Of a stretch of DNA of 64,000 bases, positions 1-10,019 are shown in pieces. Numbering within the stretch: the stretch's first letter is position 1; each line of letters begins with the position of its first letter. The notes beneath the pieces are model-generated. The model did no database searches. It had not been told where the DNA came from and saw only the letters and a list, made by a program, of their open reading frames with translations. Made by a program: the position numbers and the translations under genes. Source of the stretch: Linum tenue. Lineage: Eukaryota; Streptophyta; Magnoliopsida; Malpighiales; Linaceae. The stretch lies in assembly GCA_946122785.1 (NCBI GenBank), contig CAMGYJ010000006.1:36972066-37036065 (forward strand), read 5' to 3'.

Positions 1-227
1 GAATTGAGCTGAAAATTTCTCTTGTCTGCTTCAGTCCATTTGCCGCGAGTTTCCTTCACCTCCAGAGGACCGTCCAGAACAATATTCCACAAGTCAGGAT
101 CAGTTGATCCGATGAATAACTCCATTCGATTCCTCCAATATCCGTAGTGAACACCTTCAAATCTCGGAGGACGAGTCTGTGAAAACCCATCCGCCATGAA
201 GATCCCTGCAGCTGATCCCGAGCTCAT
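1..227 (-). CDS. Copia retrotransposon gag, N-terminal part (runs off the window)
   Basis: The minus strand reads an open frame from an ATG at 227 to the window edge. The N-terminus is Ser/Gly/Ala-rich and is followed by FEGVHYGYWRNRMELF and a segment ending in LWNIVLDGP, the pattern that opens plant Copia Gag proteins (UBN2/DUF4219 type). Gag packages element RNA into virus-like particles in the cytoplasm. The start was chosen because it is the first ATG after the primer site at 267-278; an in-frame ATG at 197 is an alternative. The rest of gag-pol lies outside the window, so intactness cannot be judged. Confidence 0.8.
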   Translation of the reverse strand, partial: MSSGSAAGIFMADGFSQTRPPRFEGVHYGYWRNRMELFIGSTDPDLWNIVLDGPLEVKETRGKWTEADKRNFQLN

Positions 228-266
228 CTTCTCCGACGACGGTTGCGCCTTTGATGCCGGAGCCGG

Positions 267-278
267 GCTCTGATACCA
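267..278 (-). other. Primer-binding site of the minus-strand Copia element
   Basis: On the minus strand this reads TGGTATCAGAGC, the standard plant Copia site complementary to the 3' end of initiator tRNA-Met. It lies two bases inside the LTR end at 281 and about 40 bp before the gag ATG, so it fixes the element's orientation. Confidence 0.85.
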
Positions 279-280
279 CG

Positions 281-1159
281 TGTAGGTGGGTCGAGCGCGA
301 GACCTGCCGCCTTCTTCTTGACTGTTCCGATGAGAATCAATTCCTACAAAACCCTAATCGACACGATTGCCAAACAAGTGAAGGGACAACAGTGTAATGG
401 TTGATTCACGATTTGGTGCTTTGAAACAGAAAATGTAAATAGACCAAAATTAACACAAGTGAATTTTAGTTATCTGATGTATGACTGGGCTTGAAGCCCA
501 ATTGTTTATTCCCAACACACTGGGCTTAGTCCCGACTGACGTCTTAAGGCCTGCTCAAGACTTCTCTTCTTCAGCTAGGAACGATTCCTCAGCTCAGTGT
601 TCTTCCTGTATCTGTTCAATTCAAGCAAAAACAGAACAACCAAGAAATACAGTAAGAACTGAATTGAAATGGAACACACTCACACTTTTTACGTGGTATC
701 CGATATTGGGAGAATAAGTATCCCAATATCGACTAATCCACGGTAGGGAAACCTCCTCTTGAGATTCCCTACGTAACCACTAGAACGATTTCCTTGTTCT
801 TGTTTAACTGACAAAACCTAAACTGATCAGCTCTCAGCTGTATAGTCTGGCTATCTAAGATGAACAATCTCCCTGATCATACACCTCTCGACTCTTCGCT
901 ATTCTCCCTGATTAGCTTTCTCAGCTCTCAATCAAACACACTGAATACTAACAGCACACTATTTGATTTCTTTCCTGAGAACAGTGCCTTTTGCCTGTGT
1001 CTGGTTGATCTCTTATAGCCTTCCTTTCTCGAGCTAGCCGTTGCTGATTGATGATTTGATTTCCAGGATTTCTGCCTCCTCTTTCCTTCCTTAGGAGTTG
1101 CCTTATTTGGTTTGATTGCTTCTCTGATTCTTTCCTTCGTTGACAAGCTTCACTCAACA
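281..1159 (-). mobile_element. 5' LTR of the minus-strand Copia element
   Basis: On the minus strand the segment runs from TGTTGAG at 1159 to CCTACA at 281, just before the primer site, giving a TG...CA LTR of about 879 bp. A TATA-like GGCTATAAGA lies at about 1011-1020 (minus). Further down, the CCGTGGATTAG...ACCACG pattern often seen in Copia leader regions is present. The right end abuts the TACCATATGGTA-rich intron of the FAR1-like fragment, so the element inserted into that intron; GTTAC at 1160-1164 could be one copy of the target duplication. The other LTR is outside the window, so the boundary is inferred. A shorter LTR ending near 517 is less likely. Confidence 0.6.
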
Positions 1160-1453
1160 GTTACCAACCCATACCATATGGTAAAAGACTTTTAAGAACA
1201 AAAACACAATGCATACCAGCCCATACCATATAGTACAAACTTATAACAACCCAAAAACCACCTCAAATATCCTTGTTACCAACACATACCATATGGTAAA
1301 ATACTTTTAAGAACAAAAAAGCAATCCATACCAACCCATACCATATGGTACAGACTTGTAAGAACAAAAAAAAAACACATGATACAAAATGATAATAATA
1401 ATAATCATACAAACTAACAAAGACAATAATAAACAACAAACTAGAAAACATAC
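1160..1453. repeat. Intron 2 of the FAR1-like fragment with scattered TACCATATGGTA motifs
   Basis: This stretch is interrupted on the left by the Copia LTR. It carries repeated CCATACCATATGGTA units separated by A-rich spacers. The same palindromic core forms the array in intron 1 (2255-2925). No coding potential is seen. Confidence 0.55.
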
Positions 1454-3082
1454 CTAGTGGCCGATACTCTTTGTTAGTCCGGTAAGTAGTATCAAAACTA
1501 ATTGAATCACCAAAATAATGATAATCCATCCTCATCTTCCCATCTGCCCAAAAAATACTAGCAATGTTCTCTTCAACATCAACCTCCACCTCATGAAAGA
1601 ACCCAGGATCCAGCTGTGCTTGACGTCTAAAGTATTCAAGCAATGCAGTCGCATCACCATACTCCATTGATAACGTCCTAACCTTTCGCAGATGGTTCTT
1701 CAAATCATTCTTTGTGAACCCAACAAACTTCCGACCACCACCAGCCCTACTAATTGCATTATACGAAGAAGTCACACCAATACCAGCAGCATCATTCACC
1801 TCTGCCAACATCTTATACACAGGAGCCATTCGTCTGCTGGATCTCACATAGTGACGCAGAGACTCAGGAATCATGTCATGGTTGTGCACATTATACCAAC
1901 GATAGATCTTGTAGCATTTAAACTCTTTAAACCACCTCAGTCGTATATAAGCACCATTACATCCACCCCTGAGTTCTGGAACATTACGAACACGAACCGT
2001 CGTATCAACAACACCTGCATTATCAGGGTTATTCTCGCTACCTCTTTTCCAACCTTCCTTATTGCAACAATACTTGATATAATATACAGCTGAAGAACCA
2101 CCATTGAGCTTCGGACACGCTGATTGGTTATAAATCCTCACACCAAAACCTTCATGATTCCCATAATCAACATAAAAATTATATGCATCATCTGGTGTAT
2201 TGAACTCTAAGTCCTTCCAAGAATCACGAACAGTAGGATCTATACCATTGAAACCTACAAACACTATGAAGAAACATATTAAATATGTACAAATACAATA
2301 CCACCATGGTATGATATGGTAAAATGGATTCCACACCACAACAGTATGAAATCTCAATGTATACCAATAATTACAACCATGATACAAGAATTACCACCAT
2401 GGTATGGCATGGTAAAATCAAATTACCACACTATACCATATGGTATGGCATGTTAAAATCAAACTACCACACTATACCAAATGGTATGGCAAGGTAAAAT
2501 CAAAATACCACACTATACCATATGGTATGGCATGGTAAAATCAAACTACCACACTATACCATATGGTATGGCATGGTAAAATCAAACTACCACACTATAC
2601 CATATGGTATGGCATGGTAAAATCAATTATCACACAGAACCCTCACATTTAACTTCCTAATTATCACATTTTACCACATGGTAATGTACTGTAAAATCAA
2701 TTACCACATGATAAGGCATGGTAAAATCAAATTACCACACTATACCATATGGTATGGCATGGTAAAATCAATTATCACACAGAACCCTCACATTTAACTT
2801 CCTAATTACCACATTTTACCACATGGTAATGTACTGTAAAATCAATTACCACATGATAAGGCATGGTAAAATCAAATTACGACACTATACAAACTTCAAT
2901 AAACAAACAAATTTGTATATCTTACCTCCTGATTCACCAGAGTTAGCTGAATGATCAAATCCAAGATCGATAGATGAAGAAGCAGTTCCAACAGCACTAG
3001 ATGAAGAACCAGATCCTACAACGCTGGTTGAAGAACCAGATCTATCAATTGGAACAACATCGCCACAATTTACGTAACTCAT
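1454..3082 (-). pseudogene. FAR1/FHY3-related, MULE-transposase-type gene fragment (two exons)
   Basis: Two minus-strand exons can be joined in frame. Exon 1 (3082-2926) starts MSYVNCGDVV and ends at a GTAAGA donor. Exon 2 (2254-1454) follows a TTTGTAG acceptor and ends at a GTATGT donor. The combined frame has a Ser/Gly-rich start. It then has a FAR1 DNA-binding region (WKDLEFNTPDDAYNFY, EGFGVRIYNQ, RWYNVHNHDM) and the start of a MULE transposase region (FWADGKMRMDYHYFGD, SFDTTYRTNKEYRPL). FAR1-type proteins descend from Mutator-like transposases. The frame is open for about 319 codons, but every downstream exon is missing because a Copia element occupies intron 2. It could be a domesticated gene or part of a MULE; as it stands it is broken. 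Confidence 0.7.
2400..2885. repeat. Minisatellite with palindromic ACCATATGGT core in intron 1
   Basis: Five units of about 41 bp start near 2421, 2462, 2503, 2544 and 2585. Each carries a core like CTATACCATATGGTATGGC. They are followed by a second-order duplication of about 146 bp (about 2585-2730 and 2731-2880). The array lies entirely within the intron between the two FAR1-like exons. Confidence 0.8.
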
Positions 3083-3264
3083 CTCACCAGAATACTGCAA
3101 AAACACCAAAACACAAAGAACATAACACATGAACAAGCTCGATTAGCTAAACATAAACAAGCTCGACTAGCAGCAATGAAAAACCTCCAACGAAACCAGA
3201 GATCAACAGAAAACTCGATTAGCTAAACAGGAAGAATAAAAAAAACTAATATCTAACCTCGTCG

Positions 3265-3535
3265 TCGATCAATTATGGAGAATCAAAAAAGATTCGCCGT
3301 CCCCTGTTTCTCAGCGGCTACTCGCAGTTTCTCTCTACAAAAACCGAATCCAACTCGCGCACACGTCGATCAATTATGGAGAATCAGAAAGCTCGATTCG
3401 AAGCTGCTGCTCGCAGTTTCTATCGCCTTCGATCAATCATGGAGAATCGCCGTCCTTGTTTCTCAGCTGCTGCTCCCCTGCTCGTAGTTTCTCTCTCCAA
3501 AATCCGAATCCAACTCGCGCACAGAAAGATTCGCA
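3265..3535. repeat. Imperfect tandem repeats upstream of the FAR1-like start
   Basis: Three diverged units start with GATCAATTATGGAGAATC or GATCAATCATGGAGAATC (about 3266, 3367 and 3430). Each continues into a CAGCGGCT/CTCGCAGTTTCTCTC-type segment. The minus-strand leader of the FAR1-like gene lies here, and a GAG|GTTAGA donor near 3255 suggests a non-coding first exon. Short plus-strand frames through the repeats look fortuitous. Confidence 0.5.
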
Positions 3536-3639
3536 ATGAAATAAGGGGAAACTCATTAATTCAAATAACGGACAAAAATGCCCCTGACCATCCCGCTTCA
3601 GACACGATCCGTCCGCCCCAGATCAACGGTTCCTAGGTG

Positions 3640-3675
3640 GTTACTCACGGGTGAGTAACAAAGGGTTACTCACCC
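3640..3675. repeat. Alternating inverted repeat, GTTACTCAC and GTGAGTAAC
   Basis: GTTACTCAC (3640-3648) is followed by GGGTGAGTAAC (3649-3659) and then GTTACTCACCC (3665-3675). The middle block can pair with either neighbour, giving two mutually exclusive hairpins. It lies upstream of the FAR1-like gene and could be a transposon end, but no matching second end was found. Confidence 0.6.
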
Positions 3676-3689
3676 TATCCTAAGCCGGG

Positions 3690-4251
3690 TGTGGGGACAT
3701 ATTTTCTGTCACCCAATAAATTTGGATGTGTGGGAGGTGGGTAGTGGGTGGGTGGCGGCCGGCGGCCGGCGGGTGGCAGATGGGTCATTATCTGCAAAAT
3801 CACATGGTATATTAAGTCGTTAGTACACATTCTATAATATAGTATAATACACTACATTTTCTTACCCCATAGCGTTAATCGTGATTGGTTTAATTAAATT
3901 ATAGTTATCCTCTAATATTACTTGATTTACAACACATAATTCATTATTTTAAAATATGATAACTATCAATGAATATTTTTTGTTCGTAAATGAGATAATT
4001 ATAGTAACGATCAACTTTCTTGATTTGTAGTATTGGTATTCAATTACTTTTATGGATAGTTATCTAATTATTTAAAAATGATTTGACCCACCAAAACCGC
4101 CAACTCACTCACCATCCCCTATCACCCACCCGACCCACTAACAACTATACAAATGAGTGAGTGTGGGTCATTTTTTCATCACCCACCATAATAATGGGTG
4201 GGTGGATTTGGATAGAACAAACCCACCCAATCCACATATTGATCATCCCTA
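3690..4251. mobile_element. hAT-like non-autonomous remnant with GGGTGGG blocks
   Basis: A GGTGGGTGG-rich block near 3735-3775 faces CACCCACCCGACCCAC blocks near 4105-4215 in inverted orientation across AT-rich DNA. The right edge ends ATTGATCATCCCTA, like many hAT termini. The left terminus and target duplication could not be fixed. No coding potential is seen. Confidence 0.35.
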
Positions 4252-4316
4252 ATTGCATGTAAGAAGAAAAAAAAAATGAGAATTCATACAACGTGTGTGT
4301 GAGTTTTTACTATGAG

Positions 4317-4913
4317 CAAGGTTGTCAACCTGGTTTAGCCCGTTGGTCCGGTCAAGCAAGTGGGTTGAGGATTAATGGTCCTACCCCTTTAGTCCAGATA
4401 TATGAAACAAATCATTATATTGTTCGTATATTTATAAATTCTATTAAATCTTCTCAGTAATAACATATAACATTACATCAAAATAACATGTCAATATGTC
4501 ATACTTCGATCCAACATATAGTGAAAATTCACACACACTTATTCAACTTAGGCCCTGTTCACTTTCATTTTCGTTTTCTGTTTTCTGTTTTCATGTCATA
4601 AATTTGGCCACCGAAACGAGAAAACTTGTCTCGGAAACAAAAAAATGTTGTTTTCACCTGTTTTCAATATTTGTTTTCTAAAAAACAAGAAACAGAAATG
4701 AAAGTAAACAGACCGTTAGAATTCCAAAGATTTGATTAGTCGAAAAGGAAATCCGGAAAATAGACGCATTTCGCAAACGAAAGGAAAAACTGACACAGTT
4801 TGGACTTCAACCCGGTTCTTGAAACACTCGACCCGACAAATGTGTGCGACCCATTTTTCTCACTGGGTAAAAATCAAAGTGGGTCAGCCGACGGGTCAAG
4901 ATTGAAAACCTTG
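4317..4913. mobile_element. Non-autonomous hAT element with 8-bp target duplication
   Basis: The ends are CAAGGTTGTCAACC... and ...GAAAACCTTG, imperfect terminal inverted repeats. The flanks are ACTATGAG (4309-4316) and ATTATGAG (4914-4921), matching at 7 of 8 positions, the duplication size typical of hAT transposases. The interior carries GGTCCGGTCAAGC and GACCCGAC subterminal blocks and no coding frame. A Tourist-type MITE is nested inside. Confidence 0.7.
4551..4715. mobile_element. Tourist/Harbinger-type MITE nested in the hAT element
   Basis: The left terminus GGCCCTGTTCACTTTCATTT and the reverse complement of the right terminus, CGGTCTGTTTACTTTCATTT, match at 16 of 20 positions. TTA flanks both sides (4548-4550 and 4716-4718), as expected for PIF/Harbinger. 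The element is 165 bp with no coding capacity. Confidence 0.75.
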
Positions 4914-4921
4914 ATTATGAG

Positions 4922-5127
4922 TGTTTTTGTTCTTGAAAAAAAATAATTGCATGTTACAAAATAAATTATGAAAGATGATTATGTGAGCAACAAAATCTAA
5001 TTCTAGCGGATGGTAATAAAAAATAATGGTTATTATGGTCTTCTTAATGTTTACTCAGTGCTAAACGACATATAGGAAGGACTCTGTAGAACAAATTATG
5101 TTCAAGATCTTCTTTTACGGTGGATTA
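4922..5127. other. AT-rich intergenic DNA, nothing recognised
   Basis: AT-rich sequence between the hAT element and the Copia remnant, with no supported gene or repeat. Confidence 0.5.
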
Positions 5128-5248
5128 TGTTGGTACGTCGAGCGCGAGACGTTCCGGCCGTTTCTCCGTATTTCTTCAAACAATTGAGCACATGCAAAAC
5201 CCTAATCGAACCTTTTGCCAAGAACAAGTGAGAGAAGGGAAAGTAGAC
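5128..5248 (-). mobile_element. Inverted LTR-end fragment, related to the Copia LTR at 281
   Basis: The plus strand starts TGTTGGTACGTCGAGCGCGAGAC and shares ordered blocks with 281-400: TCGAGCGCGAGAC, CAAAACCCTAATCGA, TTGCCA and ACAAGTGA. At 281 this sequence is the minus-strand LTR end next to a primer site, so here it is an inverted LTR fragment. It sits where the U3 part of the following Copia 5' LTR should be. Confidence 0.55.
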
Positions 5249-5393
5249 TGGTGTAAGTGTATCGGCAGTAACTAAGAATAATAAGCTGAGATAGCACAAT
5301 TTCTCCGTGGAGTAAGCTCATTCACACCGAATGAGAAGAACCACGTAAATCTCGTCTCGTGTGTTTGCGTTCTTGTGTTCTACAATTATTTCA
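5249..5393 (+). mobile_element. 5' LTR of the plus-strand Copia, only the R-U5 part
   Basis: The sequence matches 9875-10019 in the 3' LTR over 145 bp with only a few differences and ends ATTATTTCA right before the primer site. The first 135 bp of the 3' LTR, including its TATA box, are absent here. Confidence 0.8.
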
Positions 5394-5405
5394 TGGTATC
5401 AGAGC
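5394..5405 (+). other. Primer-binding site of the plus-strand Copia
   Basis: TGGTATCAGAGC, complementary to the 3' end of initiator tRNA-Met, directly follows the LTR end. Confidence 0.9.
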
Positions 5406-5431
5406 TGGTTTATTAAACCCTAGTCTTCGCA

Positions 5432-7129
5432 ATGAGTGGCAAGGGTTCTGATAGCGGCAGTCACGATCTGATCAACCCTAATGGCGGCGGAGGAGGTGGT
5501 GTCCCACCTTTGCTCATCCCTGCCGTGTTGCGGATTCAAGCTTCAGACAATCCCGGCCAACTATTCGTCGGTGAGTTATTAACCGACTCCAATTACGGGG
5601 AGTGGGTCACAGACATGACCGAGGCTTTGATTGCAAAGAACAAGCTCGGCATAGTCGATGGAACAGTGGTCAAGCCGGACGCTGCGGGCGAGTTGCAGGT
5701 AGCGTGGCTTCAGTGTGATGCCCTTGTCAAGGGATGGCTAAAAACAGCCATGGACAAGGAGGTACGTAGTTCAATCCGATATGCGAAAACTGCGCGAGAG
5801 ATGTGGATTGACTTGGAGGCGCGATTTGGACGTGGATCAGCGCCTAGGGCTTATGAGCTTCGCCAAAGCCTCAGTGCATTGAGGCAAGAAAAACTCACGG
5901 TCTCAACATTCTTCACCAAGCTGCAAGCCATTTGGGAAGAGATGCAAACCATTACGCCAATTCCGCGATGTACCTGTGGCCTGTGCACGTGTGAAATAGA
6001 CAAGAAAGTGATGAGTAATCAAGAAAACGAGCGTCTTTTTGATTTCCTCATGGGATTGGGAGATGCGTTTGGGACTGTCAAAACGCAAATCCTATCTATG
6101 AAGCCTACCCCGACTCTCGGCGAGGCTTATCGCCTGGTCTCTACTGAAGAGCAGCATAAGCAAATTGCTGCGAGCAGGCGACTAGTTGTTGATGCTGCTG
6201 CCTTCCAAGCTCGCCAAGAACTTCCCGCGGCGGACGCGAACAGGAGGGAAGAACGAGCTCGTAGCAGTGACCGTAAGGAGCGTCAGCGTTGCAGCCATTG
6301 CCAGCGCCCTGGGCACTCTAAGGAAAACTACTACGAAATCATTGGTTGGCCCGAGAGGAAGTCACGCGCAGGAGAACGGGGGAGAGATCGTGATCGTGAG
6401 TCACGCCCAGCTGATCGCGAGAAGGAGCGCACGAGTCGACCCAGCAATCCTCGCGCTGCGCAATCCTCGGCTGGAACAGGAGTTAATATTCCGGGTCTTA
6501 ATTCAGAACAGGTGCAACAATTATTGGAATTTCTAAACCACAACAGTGGGCAATCGAGTCTGGCCTCATCATTCGACCCGCAAGTGAATATGGCAGGTAC
6601 GTCCCTCTCACAGTCTGAATGGATCATAGATTCGGGGTGCAATGAGTATATTACGAATGATGAATCCTTGTTAGAAAATTCTGTGGAAGTTTCGAATTAC
6701 TTGCCAGTCAGCATTCCGAATGGGGATAAAATTACAGTTAAACGGGTTGGTGAAGTCAGTTTATCACATGGAATGAAGCTTAGTCGGGTTCTCAGTCTTC
6801 CATTGTTTAAGTGGAATCTTCTATCGGCCAGCAGGCTCACTCAGGATTTTGATGTCGCCTTAACCTTTTTACGCGATTTTTGCGTAATCCAGGAATTACA
6901 CTCCAAGAAGACGATTGGGACGGGTCTGCTTCGTGATGGGCTCTATTACCTTCGTCTATATGGTGCCGATGAGTCTCAGGTTTTGGCAGCCAGCAGTGAC
7001 GCTGGAATGGGGGAGCTTTGGCATGCTAGGTTGGGTCATCCCTCACTGAAAAAGACACCTTTGTTATTTCGTTCAAGTCAGAATAAATGCAGTAGTGAGA
7101 CTTGTGATTCTTGTATGCGTGCTAAATAG
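5432..7129 (+). pseudogene. Copia gag, protease and pre-integrase region
   Basis: An open frame of 565 codons starts at the first ATG after the primer site. In order it has a UBN2-type Gag (GELLTDSNYGEWVTDM, residues about 45-60), a zinc knuckle at residues 287-300, a protease motif WIIDSGCNEYIT (about 398) and a GAG-pre-integrase HARLGHP box. The knuckle reads C-x2-C-x4-H-x4-Y: the last Cys is Tyr at residue 300 (codon at 6329-6331). The frame ends at a TAG (7127-7129) inside the usual RAKQ(T/S)R stretch, and homologous coding resumes at once in the same frame. I infer a CAG-to-TAG nonsense change. The element cannot make a normal polyprotein. Confidence 0.9.
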
Positions 7130-7924
7130 ACACGGTTACCTTTTCCTAGACATTCGATAAAAACCAGTCGTTGTTTTGAGCTCATTCATGTGGATATTTG
7201 GGGCAGTTTCAAGGTTCCCACTCAGAATTCAGCTCGCTATTTTCTTACGATTGTCGACGATTTTAGTAGAGCTACGTGGGTTTATCTTATGTCTTACAAA
7301 TCAGATGTTGAGGGGTTTTTAAAGATGTTTATTAACATGGTCATAACTCAGTTCGGTCAGCAAGTGGCACGTATCCAGGCTGACAACGGGTTAGAATTTC
7401 AAACAGGCAGTCTACGAGCTTTCTATGAGGATAGGGGCATTGTTCTGCAGACCTCGTGTACTGATACCCCTCAGCAGAATGGGGTGGTAGAGAGAAAACA
7501 TCGTCATCTTCTTGAAACAGCTCGAGCTCTTCGCTTTCGAGCAAGCCTGCCTTTAAAGTTCTGGGGTGATTGTGTCTTAACGGCAACTTATCTCATTAAT
7601 CGATTGCCCTGCAAAGTTCTGCAGGATCGTTCTCCGTACGAAGTTTTACTGGGAAAGGCGCCTTCCTACGATCATCTTCGTGTCATGGGATGTTTGGCGT
7701 ATGGCAAAGATACTCATAAAGGGATTTCTAAGTTTGATGAACGTGGAAAACGTTCGGTGTTCATGGGGTACCCTGCTTTCCAGAAGGGTTATCGGCTATT
7801 TGATCTCACGTCTCGATCCTTTTATGTTTCCCGGGATGTTCGTTCTGTGGAAACTGTGTTTCCATTTGCTGAGACCACGTCCCCATCTTTGCGCAGCCTA
7901 CTCCTTTTCCTCTGCCTTTTATAG
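7130..7924 (+). pseudogene. Copia integrase region
   Basis: Continues in the same frame after the TAG. The integrase core is recognisable: HVDIWGSF (first Asp), IQADNGLEF (second Asp) and NGVVERKHRH (Glu) complete the DDE triad. A C-terminal GKAPSYDHLRVMGCLAY block follows. The frame is lost near 7870-7925; coding resumes one frame over with PTPFPLPFIGDDED. The integrase active site therefore survives in a protein that can no longer be translated through to RT. Confidence 0.88.
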
Positions 7925-8708
7925 GGGATGATGAAGACTCTCCCCCCACGTCATCCACTTTGCATGGCCATGCAAGTGACCAGCAGCCAAGTCGCACAAC
8001 ACTTGCAGCTGAGAAAACCCCTGGGACCACGGCCACGTCCGAACCAATTTTCCCTGCGTCCCCTGCCCAGCCGGCTGTTGTTCCTCGGCGCAGTGATCGA
8101 GTTCGACAGGTTTCTCGGCGGTTGGACGGATACGAAGTTCAGTTGCCTCCTTCCAATGTGCAGTATCCTATGTCACATTATGTCAATTATGACGCCTTTT
8201 CTCCCAAGCATCAAAGTTTCTTGGCTGCAGTTTCTAGTCAGGTTGAACCTACGAGTTTTCGAGAGGCAGTTCAGTATGAGGAATGGCGGATTGCAATGCA
8301 AAAGGAAATTGATGCTCTAGTTGGTAATGGTACTTGGACCCTCGTCAGTTTGCCCGCTGGCAAACGTGTGGTTGCTTCAAAATGGGTCTATAAAATTAAA
8401 TTCAATTCCGATGGTTCTGTTGAGAGGTACAAGGCTCGTCTTGTGGCCAAGGGATTCACTCAAACAGAAGGTATTGATTATCATGATACTTTTGCCCCGG
8501 TGGCAAAGTTGGTCAGTGTTCGCTGTCTGCTAGCTGTGGCTGCGGTTCGTGGCTGGGTTGTCCATCAACTTGACGTTGATAACGCTTTTCTGGTGATTCC
8601 CGAGTTTGTCGACTTCACAAGTCCATCTATGGCCTCAAGCAAGCCTCTCGGAATTGGTATGCAAAATTCGTTGCTACACTTACTGATCTGGGGTTCACTC
8701 GTCTAGTG
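7925..8708 (+). pseudogene. Copia reverse transcriptase, N-terminal half
   Basis: The frame contains the hallmarks of RVT_2: EEWRIAMQKEIDAL, GTWTLVSLP, SKWVYKIKFNSDGSVERYKA, RLVAKGFTQTEGIDY and [10 protein letters not shown]. Immediately after DNAFL (near 8590) the expected HGDL...PPGF segment is missing, roughly 25 codons. The following [15 protein letters not shown] block is in another frame. A short deletion with a frameshift explains this. Confidence 0.85.
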
Positions 8709-9750
8709 CAGATTACTCTTTGTTTGTTCACCGTCGTCGTGGCACCTATGTTGTTGCCCTCATCTATGTGGATGACGTCATCCTGGCTGGTGATGACTTG
8801 GACTTCATTCAGCAGCTCAAGGATGCTCTTCATAGTCAGTTTGGCATCAAGAATCTGGGACCGCTCAAGTACTTCTTGGGTATCGAAGTTGCTCGCTCCC
8901 GTGCTGGTATTGCGCTTTGTCAGCGCAAGTACACGTTGGATCTCCTTCGTGATTGTGGCTTCTCGGGTGGCCGCCCTAGTGTTTTTCCCATTGAACAGCA
9001 TCACCAACTTACACGCCATGATGAAAATGCTGTGTTGGTTCCTCCAGATGATGCCGCTGCTTATCGTCGTCTCGTTGGTCGTTTACAGTACCTCACAGTC
9101 ACACGGCCAGACATAGTGTATGCAGTCAACATCCTCAGTCGCTATGTTCACGCACCTACCTCTGCACACGTAGCTGGAGCAGAGCGTGTTCTCCGTTACC
9201 TCAAGAATGCACCAGGTCAGGGCATTCTCTTCCCTTCGAGTGGCCCTCTTCATTTGACAGCTCATTGTGATGCCGACTGGGAGGCTGTCAAAGCACTCGT
9301 CGGTCGACTTCTGGTTATTTTATCACCCTTGGCGGTGCCCCGGTTTCCTGGCGCACCAAGAAGCAATCAGTTGTTGCAAGATCGTCTGCTGAAGCTGAGT
9401 ACCGCGCCATGGCCAGCACTGTTAGTGAGGTTATCTGGCTTCGCGCTCTGCTCCGCGATATGGGTGTCGACACTACTGCTCCTACGGTTCTTAATTGTGA
9501 CAATCAGGCGGCTCTTCACATTGCAGCCAACCCCGTATTCCATGAGCGCACGAAGCATGTCGAACTTGACTGCTATTTTGTCCGTGATCATGTCACCTCC
9601 GGTGAGATTCGTCCTCAGAAAGTCCATACTGAAGTTCAACTTGCAGATTTGTTTACTAAGGGTCTCGCCGGTGACCGTTTTCATTCTCTCTTATCCAAGC
9701 TGGGCATTTGTAACCTGCATGCCTCAGCTTGTGGGGGAGTGAAAGGATAG
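8709..9750 (+). pseudogene. Copia reverse transcriptase C-terminal half and RNase H
   Basis: The first part reads [18 protein letters not shown] with the catalytic YVDD at 8765-8776, then the [16 protein letters not shown] and [17 protein letters not shown] blocks. After AHCDADW near 9280 a frameshift separates it from the RNase H core, which continues in another frame: SSAEAEYRAMASTVSEV, NCDNQAALHIAANPVF and VHTEVQLADLFTKGL. The terminal stop (9748-9750) lies past the polypurine tract. At least one nonsense change, several frameshifts and one deletion inactivate the element. Confidence 0.88.
9731..9739 (+). other. Polypurine tract of the plus-strand Copia
   Basis: GTGGGGGAG lies immediately before the 3' LTR start and overlaps the end of the coding frame, as is common in plant Copia elements. 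Confidence 0.8.
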
Positions 9751-10019
9751 TTATACCTATCCTATTCTTAGTTCACAGCCGTGTTTGGCTTTAGGGGTTC
9801 AATAGTCTTTTCCCCTCTTTAGCCGAAGGTTTTGTATAGCCCTAGGAAACTAGTTGATTAGGGTTATATATGTATGGTGTAAGTGTATCGGCAGTAACTA
9901 AGAATAATAAGCTGAGATAGCACAACTTCTCCGTGGAGTAAGCTCATTCACACCGAATGAGAAGAACCACATAAATCTCGTCTCGTGTGTTTGCGTTCTT
10001 GTGTTCTACAATTATTTCA
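9740..10019 (+). mobile_element. 3' LTR of the plus-strand Copia (280 bp)
   Basis: Starts TGAAAGGATAG after the polypurine tract and ends TTATTTCA. A TATA box (TATATATG, 9865-9872) lies just upstream of the 145 bp shared with the 5' LTR. Directly beyond the right end is the tail of a different element's ORF (B1). No target duplication was found. Confidence 0.8.

Noticed and set aside
281..517. A 237-bp LTR (TG...CA) instead of the 879-bp one
   Set aside because: The minus-strand TATA box and leader-like sequence lie beyond 517, and the sharp change to intron sequence is at 1159.
2400..2885. CRISPR-like regular array
   Set aside because: Units are directly adjacent and vary together with their spacers, the motif is palindromic, and the genome is a plant's; it is a minisatellite.
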